From: Siniperca chuatsi
Taxonomy: Eukaryota; Chordata; Actinopteri; Centrarchiformes; Sinipercidae
Assembly (NCBI RefSeq): GCF_020085105.1
Contig: NC_058063.1
Span: 13,359,651 to 13,423,650 of the forward strand
Direction of reading: 5' to 3'
DNA length: 64,000 nucleotides
In this document: one piece after another, positions 47,601-60,300 of the stretch
How positions within the stretch are numbered: the stretch's first letter is position 1
How the letters are laid out: each line of letters begins with the position of its first letter
Program-made: the position numbers and the translations under genes
Notes under the pieces: generated by a model
Database searches by the model: none
What the model saw: the letters and a program-made list of their open reading frames with translations, nothing else
Told to the model about the DNA's origin: nothing

Positions 47601-49468
47601 GGTAAAAGTATGCATTATGAAGTACTCATTGTTATTTTCACACAGTATTATTACTGGATAATAACTTTGAAATAACTACTGTAAATCACAGTGTACACAA
47701 ATGAGTCATGTTTGCTAAATTGTCATACAAAATAAATGAATGCAGGTTCTGATTTGCATCAAACACAGCTGCACTAGTGATTATCCCTACTATATAAAAA
47801 AATGTTCAAAGTAGTTCATATTCAGTCTAACGGGAGGATGTGTCATTTTACAGGATGAATTACAAAGTGTTTTGTGTCGTGTGAGCTGGACATTTGAATC
47901 AGGGTTTGTGTGAGGCAGTGAAACAGTCTGCGTTGTGTTTTGAGAAATAGTAAAAATAATAAATTAGGAGCAGATGACAGTAAGAGAATCTCTTACCTCT
48001 TTTCTGTGACAGAAGATGGCAGGTTTGTGTCTTCTGCCACATCTTTATTCTCAGGCTCAGGCAGCTCAGTTGCAGCAGAGACTGGAGTGTCAGGGGTGGG
48101 TGAAGCCTCCTGGACACCAGCTTCACCACCCTCAGACTCCTTGATGGTGTTCTCACTGGTGATGAAGGGGAACACAGATGTTATTCTCCTGTATGGTCAG
48201 TGGGGAATCCAAGGGGGTGAACAACATATAGTAACAGGAACGCCAGTACAATATTCAAGATTCAGCTCAATTCAAATTCAACGCAAAGCCAAGTCAGTGG
48301 TGGAAAAAGTATTCAGATCCTTTAATTTAGTTAAAGTACCAATTCAAATGGTAAAAATACTCTTTTATAAGTAAAATTCATACATTTTAAATCCTATGCA
48401 CTAAAAGTACAGAAGCATTATTAGCAAAAGTACTCATTCTGCAGAAAAAAACGGCCTCTGAGATTGATGCATTATTATATATTACATGGTTAGATTGTTA
48501 ATACTGAAGCGTCAATGCGAAAGTAGCGTTTGACTGTTCTAGCTGGTCGATGTGGAGCTAGTTCTACCTCTTTTCTGTGACAGAAGATGGCAGGTTTGTG
48601 TCTTCTGCCACATCTTTATTCTCAGGCTCAGGCAGCTCAGTTGCAGCAGAGACTGGAGTGTCAGGGGTGGGTGAAGCCTCCTGGACACCAGCTTCACCAC
48701 CCTCAGACTCCTTGATGGTGTTCTCACTGGTGATAAAGGGGAACACAGATGTTAATTTACTGCGATGAATCCAAGAGGGGGTGAATAACTTAAATGGAAC
48801 GCCAGTATAACCTGTTCAATCAACTAAAATAGGAGCAGACAGTAAAAGAGTCTCATACGTCTTTTCTGTGGCAGAAGATGGCAGGTTCGCGTCTTCTGCC
48901 ACATCTTCTTTTACAGGAGTCAGCTGTTTGGTTTTCTGTTGGGTATAAAACATAAACCCAGTTAAGTTACAGCTGATTGGCTGCACCATTTTGGTCAGTG
49001 GTTATTACTTGCAATATCCAGCTCTGATAAACATACCTTCTTACGACAAAGCCACCTACGCCACCAGGAAGCCTTCTTAGCTTTCTCCTTCGGAGCCTCA
49101 GTTGGGGCTGAGACTGTGGTGGCAGAGGTGGCTGGAGTGGCAGGGACCACAGTTTGCTTCTTTGGGTCCTCCTCTACATTGACACTGGTAATATAGAGAA
49201 AATACAGATGATTATTCAGCCGTGTACTGGAGTCAAAATTACCTTAAGTTCAAAAACGTCAACAGACAATAATCACTAATCAATCATTCCTTTAGAAGTG
49301 AAATATTTAGAAAAATATTAAGACAATTATGACCAAAAAAATAAATAGTAAGTGTGTATCTGTGTTGCCTAACAAGAGCAAATTATATTATTATGAGGCA
49401 TCATCTTACCTCTTCTGTGGGCTGGAGCGCTGCTTGGCTCCAACTTCCGCATCATTTCGACATTTTGT
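44697..49468 (-). pseudogene. USP37/26/29-like deubiquitinase, copy C (frame-disrupted)
   Basis: Exons: 49410-49468, 49037-49184, 48859-48935, 48568-48726, 47997-48155, 47361-47505, 46918-47222, 46602-46733, 46335-46460, 46052-46204, 45784-45883, 45547-45623, 45295-45418, 45079-45139, 44807-44966. Its Cys-box exon (132 nt) is intact, unlike A and B. It differs by +2 in a T run at about 46,407-46,415, +1 at the exon end near 46,052, and a 2-base change (GCATGAGTAAC for GCAGGTAAC) near 44,848 in the final catalytic exon. All but the last are homopolymer changes, so the copy could be functional if these are sequencing errors. It carries the 'ASWTP' version of the cassette exon, as does the downstream cassette of copy B. 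Confidence 0.7.
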
Positions 49469-50743
49469 CTGTTTGAAACATATAAAATCATACGTGGTTA
49501 ATTATGACAGACACACAACCAGAGTCAGTCCTCTCAATGCACAAAGTCAAACGAACAGTTTAGAAAACAAAATCAGGCGCACCTTTTGTCGTCTCAAGAG
49601 GGTAGCAAAACATCCTTGCAGTAATTGTAATTCGCTCAATAAGTAGTATACTTTGCTAATTGGAAACAAGCACTTCTCTGTCTGGTTGTGATATCGAAGG
49701 TCAGTTTGCAAATGTGAATATCTGCACCAATGTGATGATTGTACGTGAGTGTTTGGAATGTGGCGCATTGTGACTTCAAATGGAATCAAAGCATAACACT
49801 GAATAGGAATTGTAATAAATTAGAATTGCAATAAATTATAATTGTCATAAATTAGAATTGTCATAAATTAGAATCAGCCAGTAAGAATTTAAAATACAAA
49901 CTTATTTCACAGACAGATAAAGCCATGATATTTAGGTAAATGACTGTAAATCAGCTTCATAAATCTGCTACCAACAGCAGATTTTGGTTGTTTTTGATGT
50001 TCCAAAATCAGTTCTTACACAATATCCAAACAATACAAAACACCTGAAAATGATTACGGCCACTAGATCAGTTATATATGTTAGATCCACTAGGAACTTA
50101 AAAGCAGATTTTAAGTTTAATTTAAGCAGTAGTATGAAAGACTTCAGGACCCTCGACTTTGTGAATATGTGTGTGTGTGTGTGATCGTTTTTTGAATTTA
50201 GTGTACAGCAAGAAAAATGGATATGTGTAAAGTTATTTGGAGGTTGGCGCAGTCATTTAAGCGGTAATTTCGTCTTTTTTAAAAAAAGTGAAAATATGCA
50301 GGTTACTCATGGACAGATTGATTTTTACTGTTGTATTTTCAGTTCACAAGCCCAAAGTGCAAGTTCACCAACAAATCATAGTACTGTGTGTAGAACTACT
50401 GTAAAGGTCCCTAAAGCAGTGGGTTATTGCAGTTCCCCAAGAAGGAAATCCTCGGGCAACATGTTTGAATGAACCCACACTTGGTTGACTTACCTACTTG
50501 GATATTTCACATCCCATTCCAGCCCACTGAATCCTTGATTCATCTCACCCAGTGATACACAGCTCTGAAATTACAATTTTGACAACTATTAGCTAGCATG
50601 ACACAGGTGCAAAGCATATTGCAGTTAACAGCTTAATGTAGAGAATGATCCAAAACACTGTGTCATTTTACAATATACATTCATCTTATGGAGCCAGTCG
50701 CTCACTCAGACATTTTTGACAGGACATGTACAACCCCCCCCCC

Positions 50744-52240
50744 AAAAAAATCTCAAACATTAAAGAAGAGATGCTTTGTACCATATTTAGCTATGAGCCT
50801 AGTCCCCGGGTAGAGAGAACACAATAAAATACAATAGATTCTAAATGCCATATACAATAAATCCCACATTCTTGTTCCAATCATGTGGTCCAACCTCACA
50901 CAATATAGACACCTCTTGACGCTCCAGTCAATGTGCCCCCAACATATACCTGTGTACAAGCAAGCACTTGCAAACACAAACACACATGTACAATCACAAT
51001 GACCGTCACATACTTCATGCACTAGTTAAAAAACACAGATGACATATCTATATATGCAGATATATAAAACATTGATATTTGAAATATCATTTAATTGCTA
51101 AAATGACTGAGAGGCAACTCTTTCCTACATACACAGAGTTCTGGTAGTGAGCTCCGCAGGAAGTAGTGCTACTATGACCATGACTTTGATTGTAGCATTA
51201 CTCTGTAAACAGAACATTAGCTTCTCGTAATATTTATTTATTTATTTATTTTAACCAGGTTACCAGGTTATCTCTGCTTGTGCAGAAATCTACCGTTAGC
51301 TAGGTTAGGATAAGCTAACTAACGTCATTCAAAACACTGAGGATGAAGGTATGGTTTTTCCTCAAAATAATAGATGAATCACCCTCTATATGTTTTCTCA
51401 TATTAATAATAAAAAGTTTTTTTATAGATATGTAGTTATATCTCTGTAACCCCTCCCCCTTAAATAACTCAGAGGAAATGAGCCCCATTAAGGCCCCATC
51501 CAGGCTCCAGTCTTGGTTTTTGCCTAGCCAGGCATCAGTTTAATTTCTGGTTGTCATCTTTGATTGGTTTAAGAAAACAGGTCAAAACTCTACTTTGCTG
51601 TACATGTTTTATTTTTTGAGTCTGGAAACACTGTCTAGCTTGCATCTTGGAGAAAAATGGTGGATTTGAGACTGGATCAATGCAGATGTCTCAAATGTGA
51701 AAACAATGATTACACAAAAGTCACATGTGGGGCTTTTTCATAAATAATAAATAATCCTTTAATTACTGAAACCCAGTGGTACAGGAACTGCTCAGATCTT
51801 TTACTGAAGTAAAAGTAGCAATACCACAGTGTAGAAATTCTGTTACAAATAAAAGTCATGCATTTAAAATTTCACTTCAGTAAAAGTATTAGCATCAAAA
51901 TACACTTAAAGTACCAAAAGTAAAAGTTCTCATTATGCAGAATAGTCAATTTCAGAATAATATATAATATAATTTTTGAATTATAATTATTGATGCATTA
52001 ATGTGTACACCACTTTAATGCTGCAGGTGGTAACAGTGGAGCTAATTTAAATTACTTAATACACTGTGAACTTGTGAATTTCCCTACAGAGATCAATAAA
52101 GTCTTATGTTACCTTATACGTTAATAATACATCATAATTTATATGAGTGGAAGTATAAAGCAATCGAAAATGGAAATACTCAAGTAAAGTACAAGTAACT
52201 CAAAACTGTACTTAAGTACAGTATTTAAGTAAATGTTCTT
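50744..52240. other. Unique and repeat sequence right of the USP array
   Basis: No gene was recognised. It includes a TTTA-type simple repeat with 'ttttaaccaggtt' (about 51,232-51,275) and an AAAGTA-rich fish repeat (51,770-52,215, listed separately). If the ancestral USP gene had 5' exons outside the duplicated unit they would be here for copy C, but I found none with coding character. Confidence 0.5.
51770..52215. repeat. AAAGTA-rich teleost repeat
   Basis: Text such as 'aagtaaaagtagcaatacca' and 'aaagtaccaaaagtaaaag' marks the common fish repeat also seen inside the USP introns. Confidence 0.65.
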
Positions 52241-52247
52241 TGCAACA

Positions 52248-54095
52248 TGACGCTGAAGTTAGCTTCAGATTCAGCAGTTGAGGGGAAAGTTAAGGGAAAT
52301 TTAACTTAAATCGCTGACCAATCCTCTGCTTTTTGCACCTCTTACTGTTCTGAAAGCATGTTAGTGTTTTAGGTAAAGCCTTCAACCTGTGTGAAACCCA
52401 CTTTCAAATTTGTAAAACCTTTATTGTATTTGTGAAAATGGAAAAAAGGGCGATTTCACTGCTTTTTTCACATCTAGACCACGTTGGACCAGGTCCAGAT
52501 CAAAACCCACTATACCGAGACTTCAAATCTGAACTGTCCAAAGTGATCTAGGTGTTAAAAAAGCAGTGAAATCGCTCTTTTTTCTTTTTTTGCATTTTCA
52601 CAACTAGAATAAAGGTTTCACAAATCTGAAACTGTGTTTTAAAGAATCTTTAGCCTCTCTGGGATAATCTAGTCCAGATTTAACAAGTCTAGGTATAGCG
52701 GTTTTTCTATATAAAAATAACTTTGTCCTTCACCCTCCGCAGGTGGTCTCATGCTTCGAGCTCGGGCCATCTACCAGAGGCCTGGGAGCTTGAGGGTTCT
52801 GCGCAGTATCTTTGCTGTTCCCAGTACTGCACTTTTCTGGACCGAGATGTCTGGTGTTCTTCCAGGGATCTGCTGTAGCCACTCCTCCAGTTTGGGGGTC
52901 ACTGTCCCGAGTGCTCCGATGACCACGGGCACCACTGTTGCCTTCACCTTCCAGGCCTTCTCCAGCTCTTCTCTGAGCCCTTGGTATTTCTCTAGTTTCT
53001 CATGTTCCTTTTTCCTGATGTTGCCATCACTTGGTATTGCCACGTCAACCACAACGGCTTTCCTCTGCTGTTTGTCCACCACCACGATGTCTGGTTGGTT
53101 CGCCATTACCATTCTGTCAGTCTGAATCTGGAAGTCCCACAGGATCTTGGCTCGGTCATTCTCTACCACCTTTGGAGGTGTTTCCCACTTTGACCTCGGG
53201 GTTTCCAGTCCATACTCAGTGCAGATGTTCCTGTACACTATGCCAGCTACTTGGTTATGGCGCTCCATGTATGCTTTTCCTGCCAGCATCTTACACCCTG
53301 CAGTTATGTGCTGGATTGTCTCAGGGGCCTCTTTGCACAGCCTACACCTTGGGTCTTGTCTGGTGTGGTAGATCTGGGCCTCTATTGCTCTGGTGCTCAG
53401 GGCCTGCTCCTGTGCAGCCATGATGAGTGCCTCTGTGCTGTCCTTCAGTCCAGCCCACTCTAGCCATTGGTAGGATTTCTTGATATCAGCCACTTCAGTT
53501 ATGTTCCGGTGGTACATCCCATGTACGGGTTTGTCCTCCCATGATGGTCCTTCCTCCAGCACCTCTTCCTCTGTTCCCCATTGCCTGAGACATTCCCTGA
53601 GCACGTCATCTGTTGGGGCCTTATCTTTGATGTACTTGTGGATCTTGGATGTTTCATCCTGGATAGTCCACTAGTCCACGGCCGCCTTCCTTATGGCTAG
53701 CGTACAGTCTCAGGGTGCTGGATTTGGGATGGAACCCTCCATGCATGGTGAGGAGCTTTCGTGTCTTAACGTCTGTGGTCTGTATCTCTTCCTTTGGCCA
53801 TTTTATTATTCCCGCAGGGTATCTGATATATATATCTGGACTTGGTCCAATGTTGTCTAGATAAAAAGCAGTAATATCGTGAAACATTTTTTGCATTTTC
53901 ACAAATACAGTAAAGGTTTAACAAATTTGAGGGTTTCACACAGGGTTAAGGCTTTACCTAAAACACTAACATGCTTTCAGTAAGAGGTGCAAAAAGCGGA
54001 GGATTGGTCAACGATGTAAGATAAATTTCCCTTAACTTTCCCCTTAATTGCCGAATCGGAAGCTACGAATCTGAAGCTAACTTCAGCGTCGTCTT
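52248..54095. mobile_element. Inverted-repeat (foldback) element split by a LINE
   Basis: 52,248-52,440 and 53,887-54,095 are reverse complements over about 200 bp with moderate divergence, starting GACGCTGAAGTTAGCTTCAG and including 'aaagcatgttagtgttttag'. A second internal inverted pair (about 52,445-52,475 with 52,555-52,585, 'gcgatttcactgctttttt') lies in the left part. The text 'gcattttcaca...aaaggttt' occurs on both sides of the inserted LINE. The best reading is a foldback or long-TIR DNA transposon with a retrotransposon inserted into it. Confidence 0.7.
52771..53902 (-). mobile_element. R2/R4-type LINE 3' fragment with restriction-like endonuclease
   Basis: The minus-strand frame 53604-52771 (277 codons) carries a CX2CX8HX4C knuckle (CRLCKEAPETIQHITAGC), then a PD-(D/E)XK-like endonuclease region (QPDIVVVDKQQRKAVVVDVA), and ends in LKLPGLW. 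The upstream frame 53902-53654 is the end of the RT/thumb (LLTMHGGFHPKSSTLRLY). The two are separated by a small frame break near 53,660. CCHC followed by a restriction-like endonuclease is diagnostic of the R2/R4/Rex6 group. The element is truncated at its 5' end and cannot be active. Confidence 0.85.
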
Positions 54096-54109
54096 TCACC
54101 TTCCAACAC

Positions 54110-54387
54110 TGCTGAAAAACAGTCGTTTTTATCAACAGCCGACGAAAACGGAAGTAGCGAGTAGTAGTAGTGAATCATCTTGCTCCCCTTCCCGTGTACT
54201 GCTCTCTGTTGGAGGGAGTACTTCTTTAAGATTAGGGCGTATCCACTCTTTGAGAATGAGGAAATACGTTGGTGTTTGTATGAAGTCCCTCCTTTAGTTT
54301 GGTTTGACCACGACTTGTGATGACCATAACGTTCAGCTGCAGCCTGGCAAAGACGTTACCACCAGCTAGCTGCGGTCCTGTCCATCA
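54110..54387 (+). promoter_or_regulatory. Promoter and 5' UTR region of the rell1-like gene
   Basis: GC-richer sequence between the foldback element and the start codon, ending 'gtcctgtccatcaatggc'. No TATA box is obvious. The foldback element ends less than 300 bp upstream of the ATG, so it lies within or beside the promoter. Confidence 0.4.
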
Positions 54388-57300
54388 ATGGCTAATTCAA
54401 CCGTCGTTACGCGTAAGTACCCAAGATTTTCTCCCTTCTGTGTGGAAACGAGAAGGCGCAGCAGTGCTGCACAGTCAGAATCGTTAACTTTTCTCCTCCT
54501 CAGAAAAGTTTGCTTTGAATTTTAAAATAGCTAGAGTTTATTAAGTTACAGTGGCGCCAGGGTATTGAAGCCAACATTTATGGAAATCTACTAACGTTAG
54601 CTAAGCTAGCATGTAGAAACTAAACGGACGAACTTGAAGATATGCAGCCAGTGTGTACAAGGAAGGAAATAATCATATTCAGCATTTATAATAGGATAAT
54701 ATACTTTAAAAGAAACTGACAACCTGCCTTAAAATGCCACTGTAAACTCAGTATCAAACAGCAGACACGTCATTATAAAGGCGTTTAATGACTTATATTA
54801 ACCTACACTGACAAAAACTTTAGGGCATTTTTTGTAACTTCTATGGTATCTCTGATTCAGTAGTGTTAAAGGATGTCAGCCCATGTCAGTGAATTAGTTT
54901 TTGTTATTGACCTGTGAAAAGCTACATCAAGTGTTGTCTTGGGTTATTCTGCACGTAATAAAAGCAAATTGCTCCTTTTACAAGATTGTAGTCTAATTAA
55001 TTATCCAAGAGATTTTTGCTGCAGACTTTATTTTAGCAGACACCAGAGCTTACTGTGTACTTTTCCTTCCTAAAAACTTTTCTTTATCTGTATTAAGCAT
55101 GTAAAAGCTAACTCGCAAACCTCATGACATTGTTCAGAGGGCAAACCCCAACTCATTATCTTAATTGCCTCTCAAACCAAATGAGTATTTAGTAGAAATA
55201 TGTTATCAATCTTGAAATCTTCCAAATGTTGCCTTAAATACATAAATGACTGGAACCAACTTGCCTTGGTGTAATAAAATTGGACTAGCACAAAAAAAAT
55301 GCTTAGCAAACATGATCTCTGTTATCTTTTTCACTTCAAGAGTGCAAGAGTACTGTGCGTGTCTCTGCATCAAGAAATATTCAAGTCAGGGTTCTCTTTT
55401 AGTTCCAGCCAATGCCCACACGCTTTGGTTTTCTTCATAACCTTTAAAATGCTGGGCCTGTTTCCATTTTCCATGGAGAGTCCACAGGAGTCTGTGGCTT
55501 TCAAAAGGCCAAGGCTGAATCCTCATGCTCATTCAATTAGACCAAGTCATCCAGTACGTTGGTTTGGTATTAAGAATACACTCATGTGATGTGTGTGTGT
55601 GTGTGCACACAGTACAAGCATACTGTATGTCTCTACTTTCAGCTGTCTTCTCCACTTCATGTAACGGCTGCAGCGTGCATAGCCTGAACGCGCGTCCAGT
55701 TGAGCTTGACACTCATTTGCAGGCTGAGGAACTTGTGGTCTAGGTTAGTGGTTCCCAACCTAGCAGTCGGGACTCCTCAAGAGGTCCCAAGTTAAATGTG
55801 AGGAGTCACAAGACGACTAAAGGGATAAGAAAAAGAAGGAAAAAAACCCCTCTCTGTTGCACAAAGCTGTTTATTATTTCTGACTTTTGTCTATCTTTTT
55901 CTTTCTCTTCTTGTAACATTCTGGATACTTTCACCTCCTCAGGCCTGTTAAAATCCTTCAAATGAAACAGTATCTAAAGGAAAACTCGCGCTCATGTCCA
56001 CATACAAATAAGACCTGTGCTGAGGGGTCACACTCACAAGCACCTATTGCTGCATTTTTAGGGTCCATTCACCGAAAAGGCTGGGAACCTCTGCACTAAA
56101 TGGACTTATAGGCAGAACTTATAAAGCAGGTATAGACTGTTAGCTTGACAATAGTTTTTATTTAGCTAACACTCACTGTAAGACTAATGCCAAACATTAT
56201 TTCACACCTCCAAAATGAACCTGCTGGTGGCCTTGTGCTTTATATTGCATTTAAGATGCTTGCAAATGAAGATGACTAGTTTAATGCCATCTGGGGGAGT
56301 GGGAGTTTGGGGTAGCTGTGTCCACTTCCTTCGTCTTTTTATCACAGACATAGTCAGTTCTTTAAAGCAGACATTTGCAAATAGTTAGTTCGACATGTAA
56401 TATTTTTCCAGAAACATATTTGCAGTTGATCTAAACGGATGTTGCTCCAAACCACACAGGTACTGATGCGGTTACGTCGATGGCAACGGCTCTGGAGCTG
56501 TGCCATTACTCGTGTCAAGCTCCATTTTTAAACATGCCATAGTAGGAAGATCCTCTGCTGCTGTTCTTGTCTCACATGTGACGAGAGCTGAAACAGTCAG
56601 ATGGTTCATTGATTGATTAGTCATTCACAGCACAACAAAGAATTAATAGGCAACAATGCTGGTAACTGATGAATCATTGTGTTTCAAGCAAAAATGCCAA
56701 ACATCCCCCACTTCCAACTTCTCAATCTGCTTTTCTTCGTTTAGCAATTTGAAGATGTCACCTTGGGCTTGAAGAAATTATGACAAGCTTTTTTCACTGT
56801 TTTCTGACATTTTATAGACCAAACGTTTAATCGATTTGTTGAGAAAACAATCAGCAGATGAATCAATAATAATAATAATAAAAAAAAAAAGTTACTTGCA
56901 GCCCACGTGTGACAGTCTTGCAATTTAGACACCACATCCCTATTTCTGCACGAAAAGAATTTCTGCTTCCAAAAAGGAAGCAGAGTAATCATCTCTTTCG
57001 GGCGAAATTTGAATTTTCCACTCACTGATCAGGATGCAGCATGAGAATGCAGTTTAGCAACCTTTTTGCACAACAAGTGCACTCTTGCTAATATGCTAAT
57101 TACCAGCAAGCACGGGGGGAATATTTGGTGTAATGTGCTGTCTGAGACCATGGCATCGCTCACGGTGTCAGAGCCACATCTGCAAGTGAAAGTGACTGAG
57201 AGAGGTTTCATCTCCCCTTATGAGTGAGCTCACTTAGCGACTAAATGGATAAAGGACCAAGGGTTGAAATGACAGGGCTGTCTCGTGTAATCTGAAATGA

Positions 57301-60300
57301 GATGCGGTTAGTAGTAGGTCAGTGGGTCTCAGATTTGCTTTCCTAGCTGCACATGATTTCCAGAATATGAGGAAACGGGTAAGCCACAGACAGTCAGAGC
57401 CTTTTAACCCATTAATATTCAGTGTTGAGCTGAAGGCCACAAATTCTCATCCTAATGTGTTGTTGTGGTCAAAGGAAAACCTTTTACTGTGTGTTTACTG
57501 TCACTGTCTCAACAGTTAAGAAAACTATTCTTGATTGACAGCTATGGGGTATATTTTTACAGCTATTCAGTAACGTTTTATTGACTAATACTGTATGCGG
57601 CTACCATGACAAGAAAAGAAAGATTTGAGCCGTGGAGTAACTGTTGTCTTCTCGTGGGCTAAACGGACAGCTCACAGGAGTAGATTCTCAGAGAACAAAG
57701 GTGCATTAAGACACCGCAGTATTTTTGGTGCTGTGCCCAAAGTTTAATGTGGAGATAGACATGGTTTTAAAATGGGAGGGAGAGGTTATTAACTAGCCAA
57801 ATACTGGTCAACGAGGAGATGTTTAACAGTTTCCATTTCCTCTCTCTCTCCTTCCTAAGATGAGGAGGAGAATAATGCAGTTACATCTTGTTAAGGATCA
57901 GATTACTGACTGACTGTAGCTGAGAGGTCAGATGTAAACGTCTTGCAACCCATTTCTGACTTCCTGTTTCAGATTTTGCTTGCATTAGCATTATTTAATC
58001 CTACGTTTTCCAAGAAGTGTCTCACAAAGCTGGAAATGATCTGAAAACTAAAATCAGAAATAGAAATACTTTATTGATCCCCGAGGGGAAACTCTTTAAA
58101 ATGAAACTGAAAACATCATTTAGGTTAATAAGCACACAATGTGCTTCTTGGTGTCATTAGACCTTCTGCTGATATCAGCAGGGAGGAACATTAACATCCT
58201 TTTTTCTGAGATGCCCCTTGGCATAGTGGTGTCAGTATTAACCACTGATAGGTAATGGGTGTTTTCCATGTACAAATCTGGGTGCCAGCAAGAGCAGGAG
58301 GAATGCAAAGTTCAAGATTCAAATTTTCAGATTTCAGATTTCCAGTACACACAAGCTCCGTTCAAATTGACTTTGCCTTTTATTAATAGCTAAAATTGTT
58401 CGCCATTAGTACTTGTGATGTTCGAGGGAGAAGGGGAGAGGTACAAAAAGGGACAGGGCAGCGAAGAAATGGAAAGAGAGGATAAAGACAAATAATACAC
58501 TAGTGCAAAGAGAAGAGGCAGAACACACTGCTAAACTGTCTCACAACTCAGTTTTGAAACTGTTATTTTTTTCATGTATTTTTGGCCAAAAATCATTCTC
58601 CCTCGTGTGTTTTTTCAGAGATTGATTTTACATCATTTTCGTGAAAGAGGCTGTTGGAGCAGAGACATCGATAACCTTCCGGCAGACAGAACTTAGTCTC
58701 AGCATAAATCCTCATAAAGCTGCAGGAAATTAAACTAGCAGAACAGTAATGCTGACCTATTCAGCCCGCGCTCAGCTCCAAAGCATGTTTCAATTGAGGG
58801 ATTTGACACTGTAGACAGAAACATTTTTGCTGATACTTTTGGGAACACCTCTTATATCAGGGTGAAAGTTAGTGATGGATCTTTTGGAGGTCCTGTTCAG
58901 ATCTTTACCTGCTATCCTCAGTACAGCTGCTGCTCACTGTAAGACTTGCTTTCCTTGTAGCCAGGGGCAGTTTGACCCAGTGAGTGTTTGTTTGACTCTC
59001 TCCGAAATCTCAAAGTCCAGAGAATCATTGGATCTTGCGACCTTGTGTGTATAACAATATATCTTACTTAGAGATATTCTCATCCCAAAGTCAAAAACAC
59101 AGTTGCTTCTCTTCTCCAGTTCATTTTTAGCGCACTTTTACATTGAGGTCAGAGTATCATTTTAACATTTTTCAATACTGCTTTCAACGTGATACCTGAG
59201 TAGTTTGTTCATTTAGCCTAACAAAACACCCTAAGCTTCTCAAAGACAGTCGAGTTTAGTGTTGTCTCAACATAAGCAGGATTAAAAGAACTTTGCTGAA
59301 ATAGGACACTATAAAACTGAAAAAAGTTGTGACTTAAATCAGTTCATATCAATTTATCATTTAATTATTTATTTCGACATCTTGGGCTCTTCTCTACGGA
59401 GACCCCTAAAGGTCATGGTGAGAATTTTTTACTTTTACTTCTGGGTTGGAGCTGTATGTATAAGGAACATCAATTATTGCTCTACACTTATAGCAACAGG
59501 CCTTTTACCAAAACCAGGCCTTTTACCAAAACCTGTTTCAGCATTGAAGGTTACTTTAATTTGTTTTGTGCAAAGAACAGAGGACCCAGCTGTGCAAAAA
59601 CGCAAAAGGTTTTCCAACTTGCGTTGGTCTGCATCCCTAATGTATCTCTGCAAGTGGTTCAGTGCTGTCTGCTCTTTCTGTGACAGAACCACAGACTCTG
59701 TTTGCAGCATTTCAGTCGCCTTCTTGTTTGTTGCTTTTGTTGACTCATGTAAATACAGCACATTAGCTTTATGAGGTAGATTCAAGTGCACATCTATAAT
59801 TCAGCCTCTGGAGACGTCTCTTTTTCCACAGTGAAACCGCTCTGGGGTCCAGTACAGTACAGGGGACAGTAACTGTTCACGAATGAAACCGACAGCATCC
59901 TGCAGATTACCATACTGCTTTCTTCTGGAGAGACCTCTTGATCTAAGAATTCGTTTAATTTTACTTTCACTAATTACATAACCATGCATGCCTATTGAGC
60001 AGTAGTACTATATCAGCATACTTAATGCCCAGTTCAAAGTAAAGTTCAATGAGCTGACATACTGTTGTGCTGGGAGCAGCTGAGCAGAAATAGACATATG
60101 GCTCAGAAGGAATGGAAAAAGAAAAGTATTGCGAGGTAACACAAGATCTGTTGCAAGACAACGCAAAATATACGCAAAACATATTGCGAGGGAATGCAAA
60201 AGTAATCCATAAAAAAATTCTTGCCATGACCGTTAGGGGGCTCCGTACTTCTCAGTATTTTCTGACATTTTATCAATTTAAAGATTAGTTGAAAAAAGAA

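Larger units (their letters stand above)
42606..50743. repeat. Tandem segmental duplication, unit C (8.1 kb)
   Basis: Third copy, ending in a 10-base C run at 50,734-50,743. After that the sequence becomes unique, with an A run and then 'tctcaaacattaaag'. This marks the original right breakpoint. Confidence 0.97.

Noticed and set aside
52751-53463. Plus-strand frames of 60-130 codons
   Set aside because: Shadows of the R2/R4-like LINE frame, which has the recognisable motifs on the minus strand.
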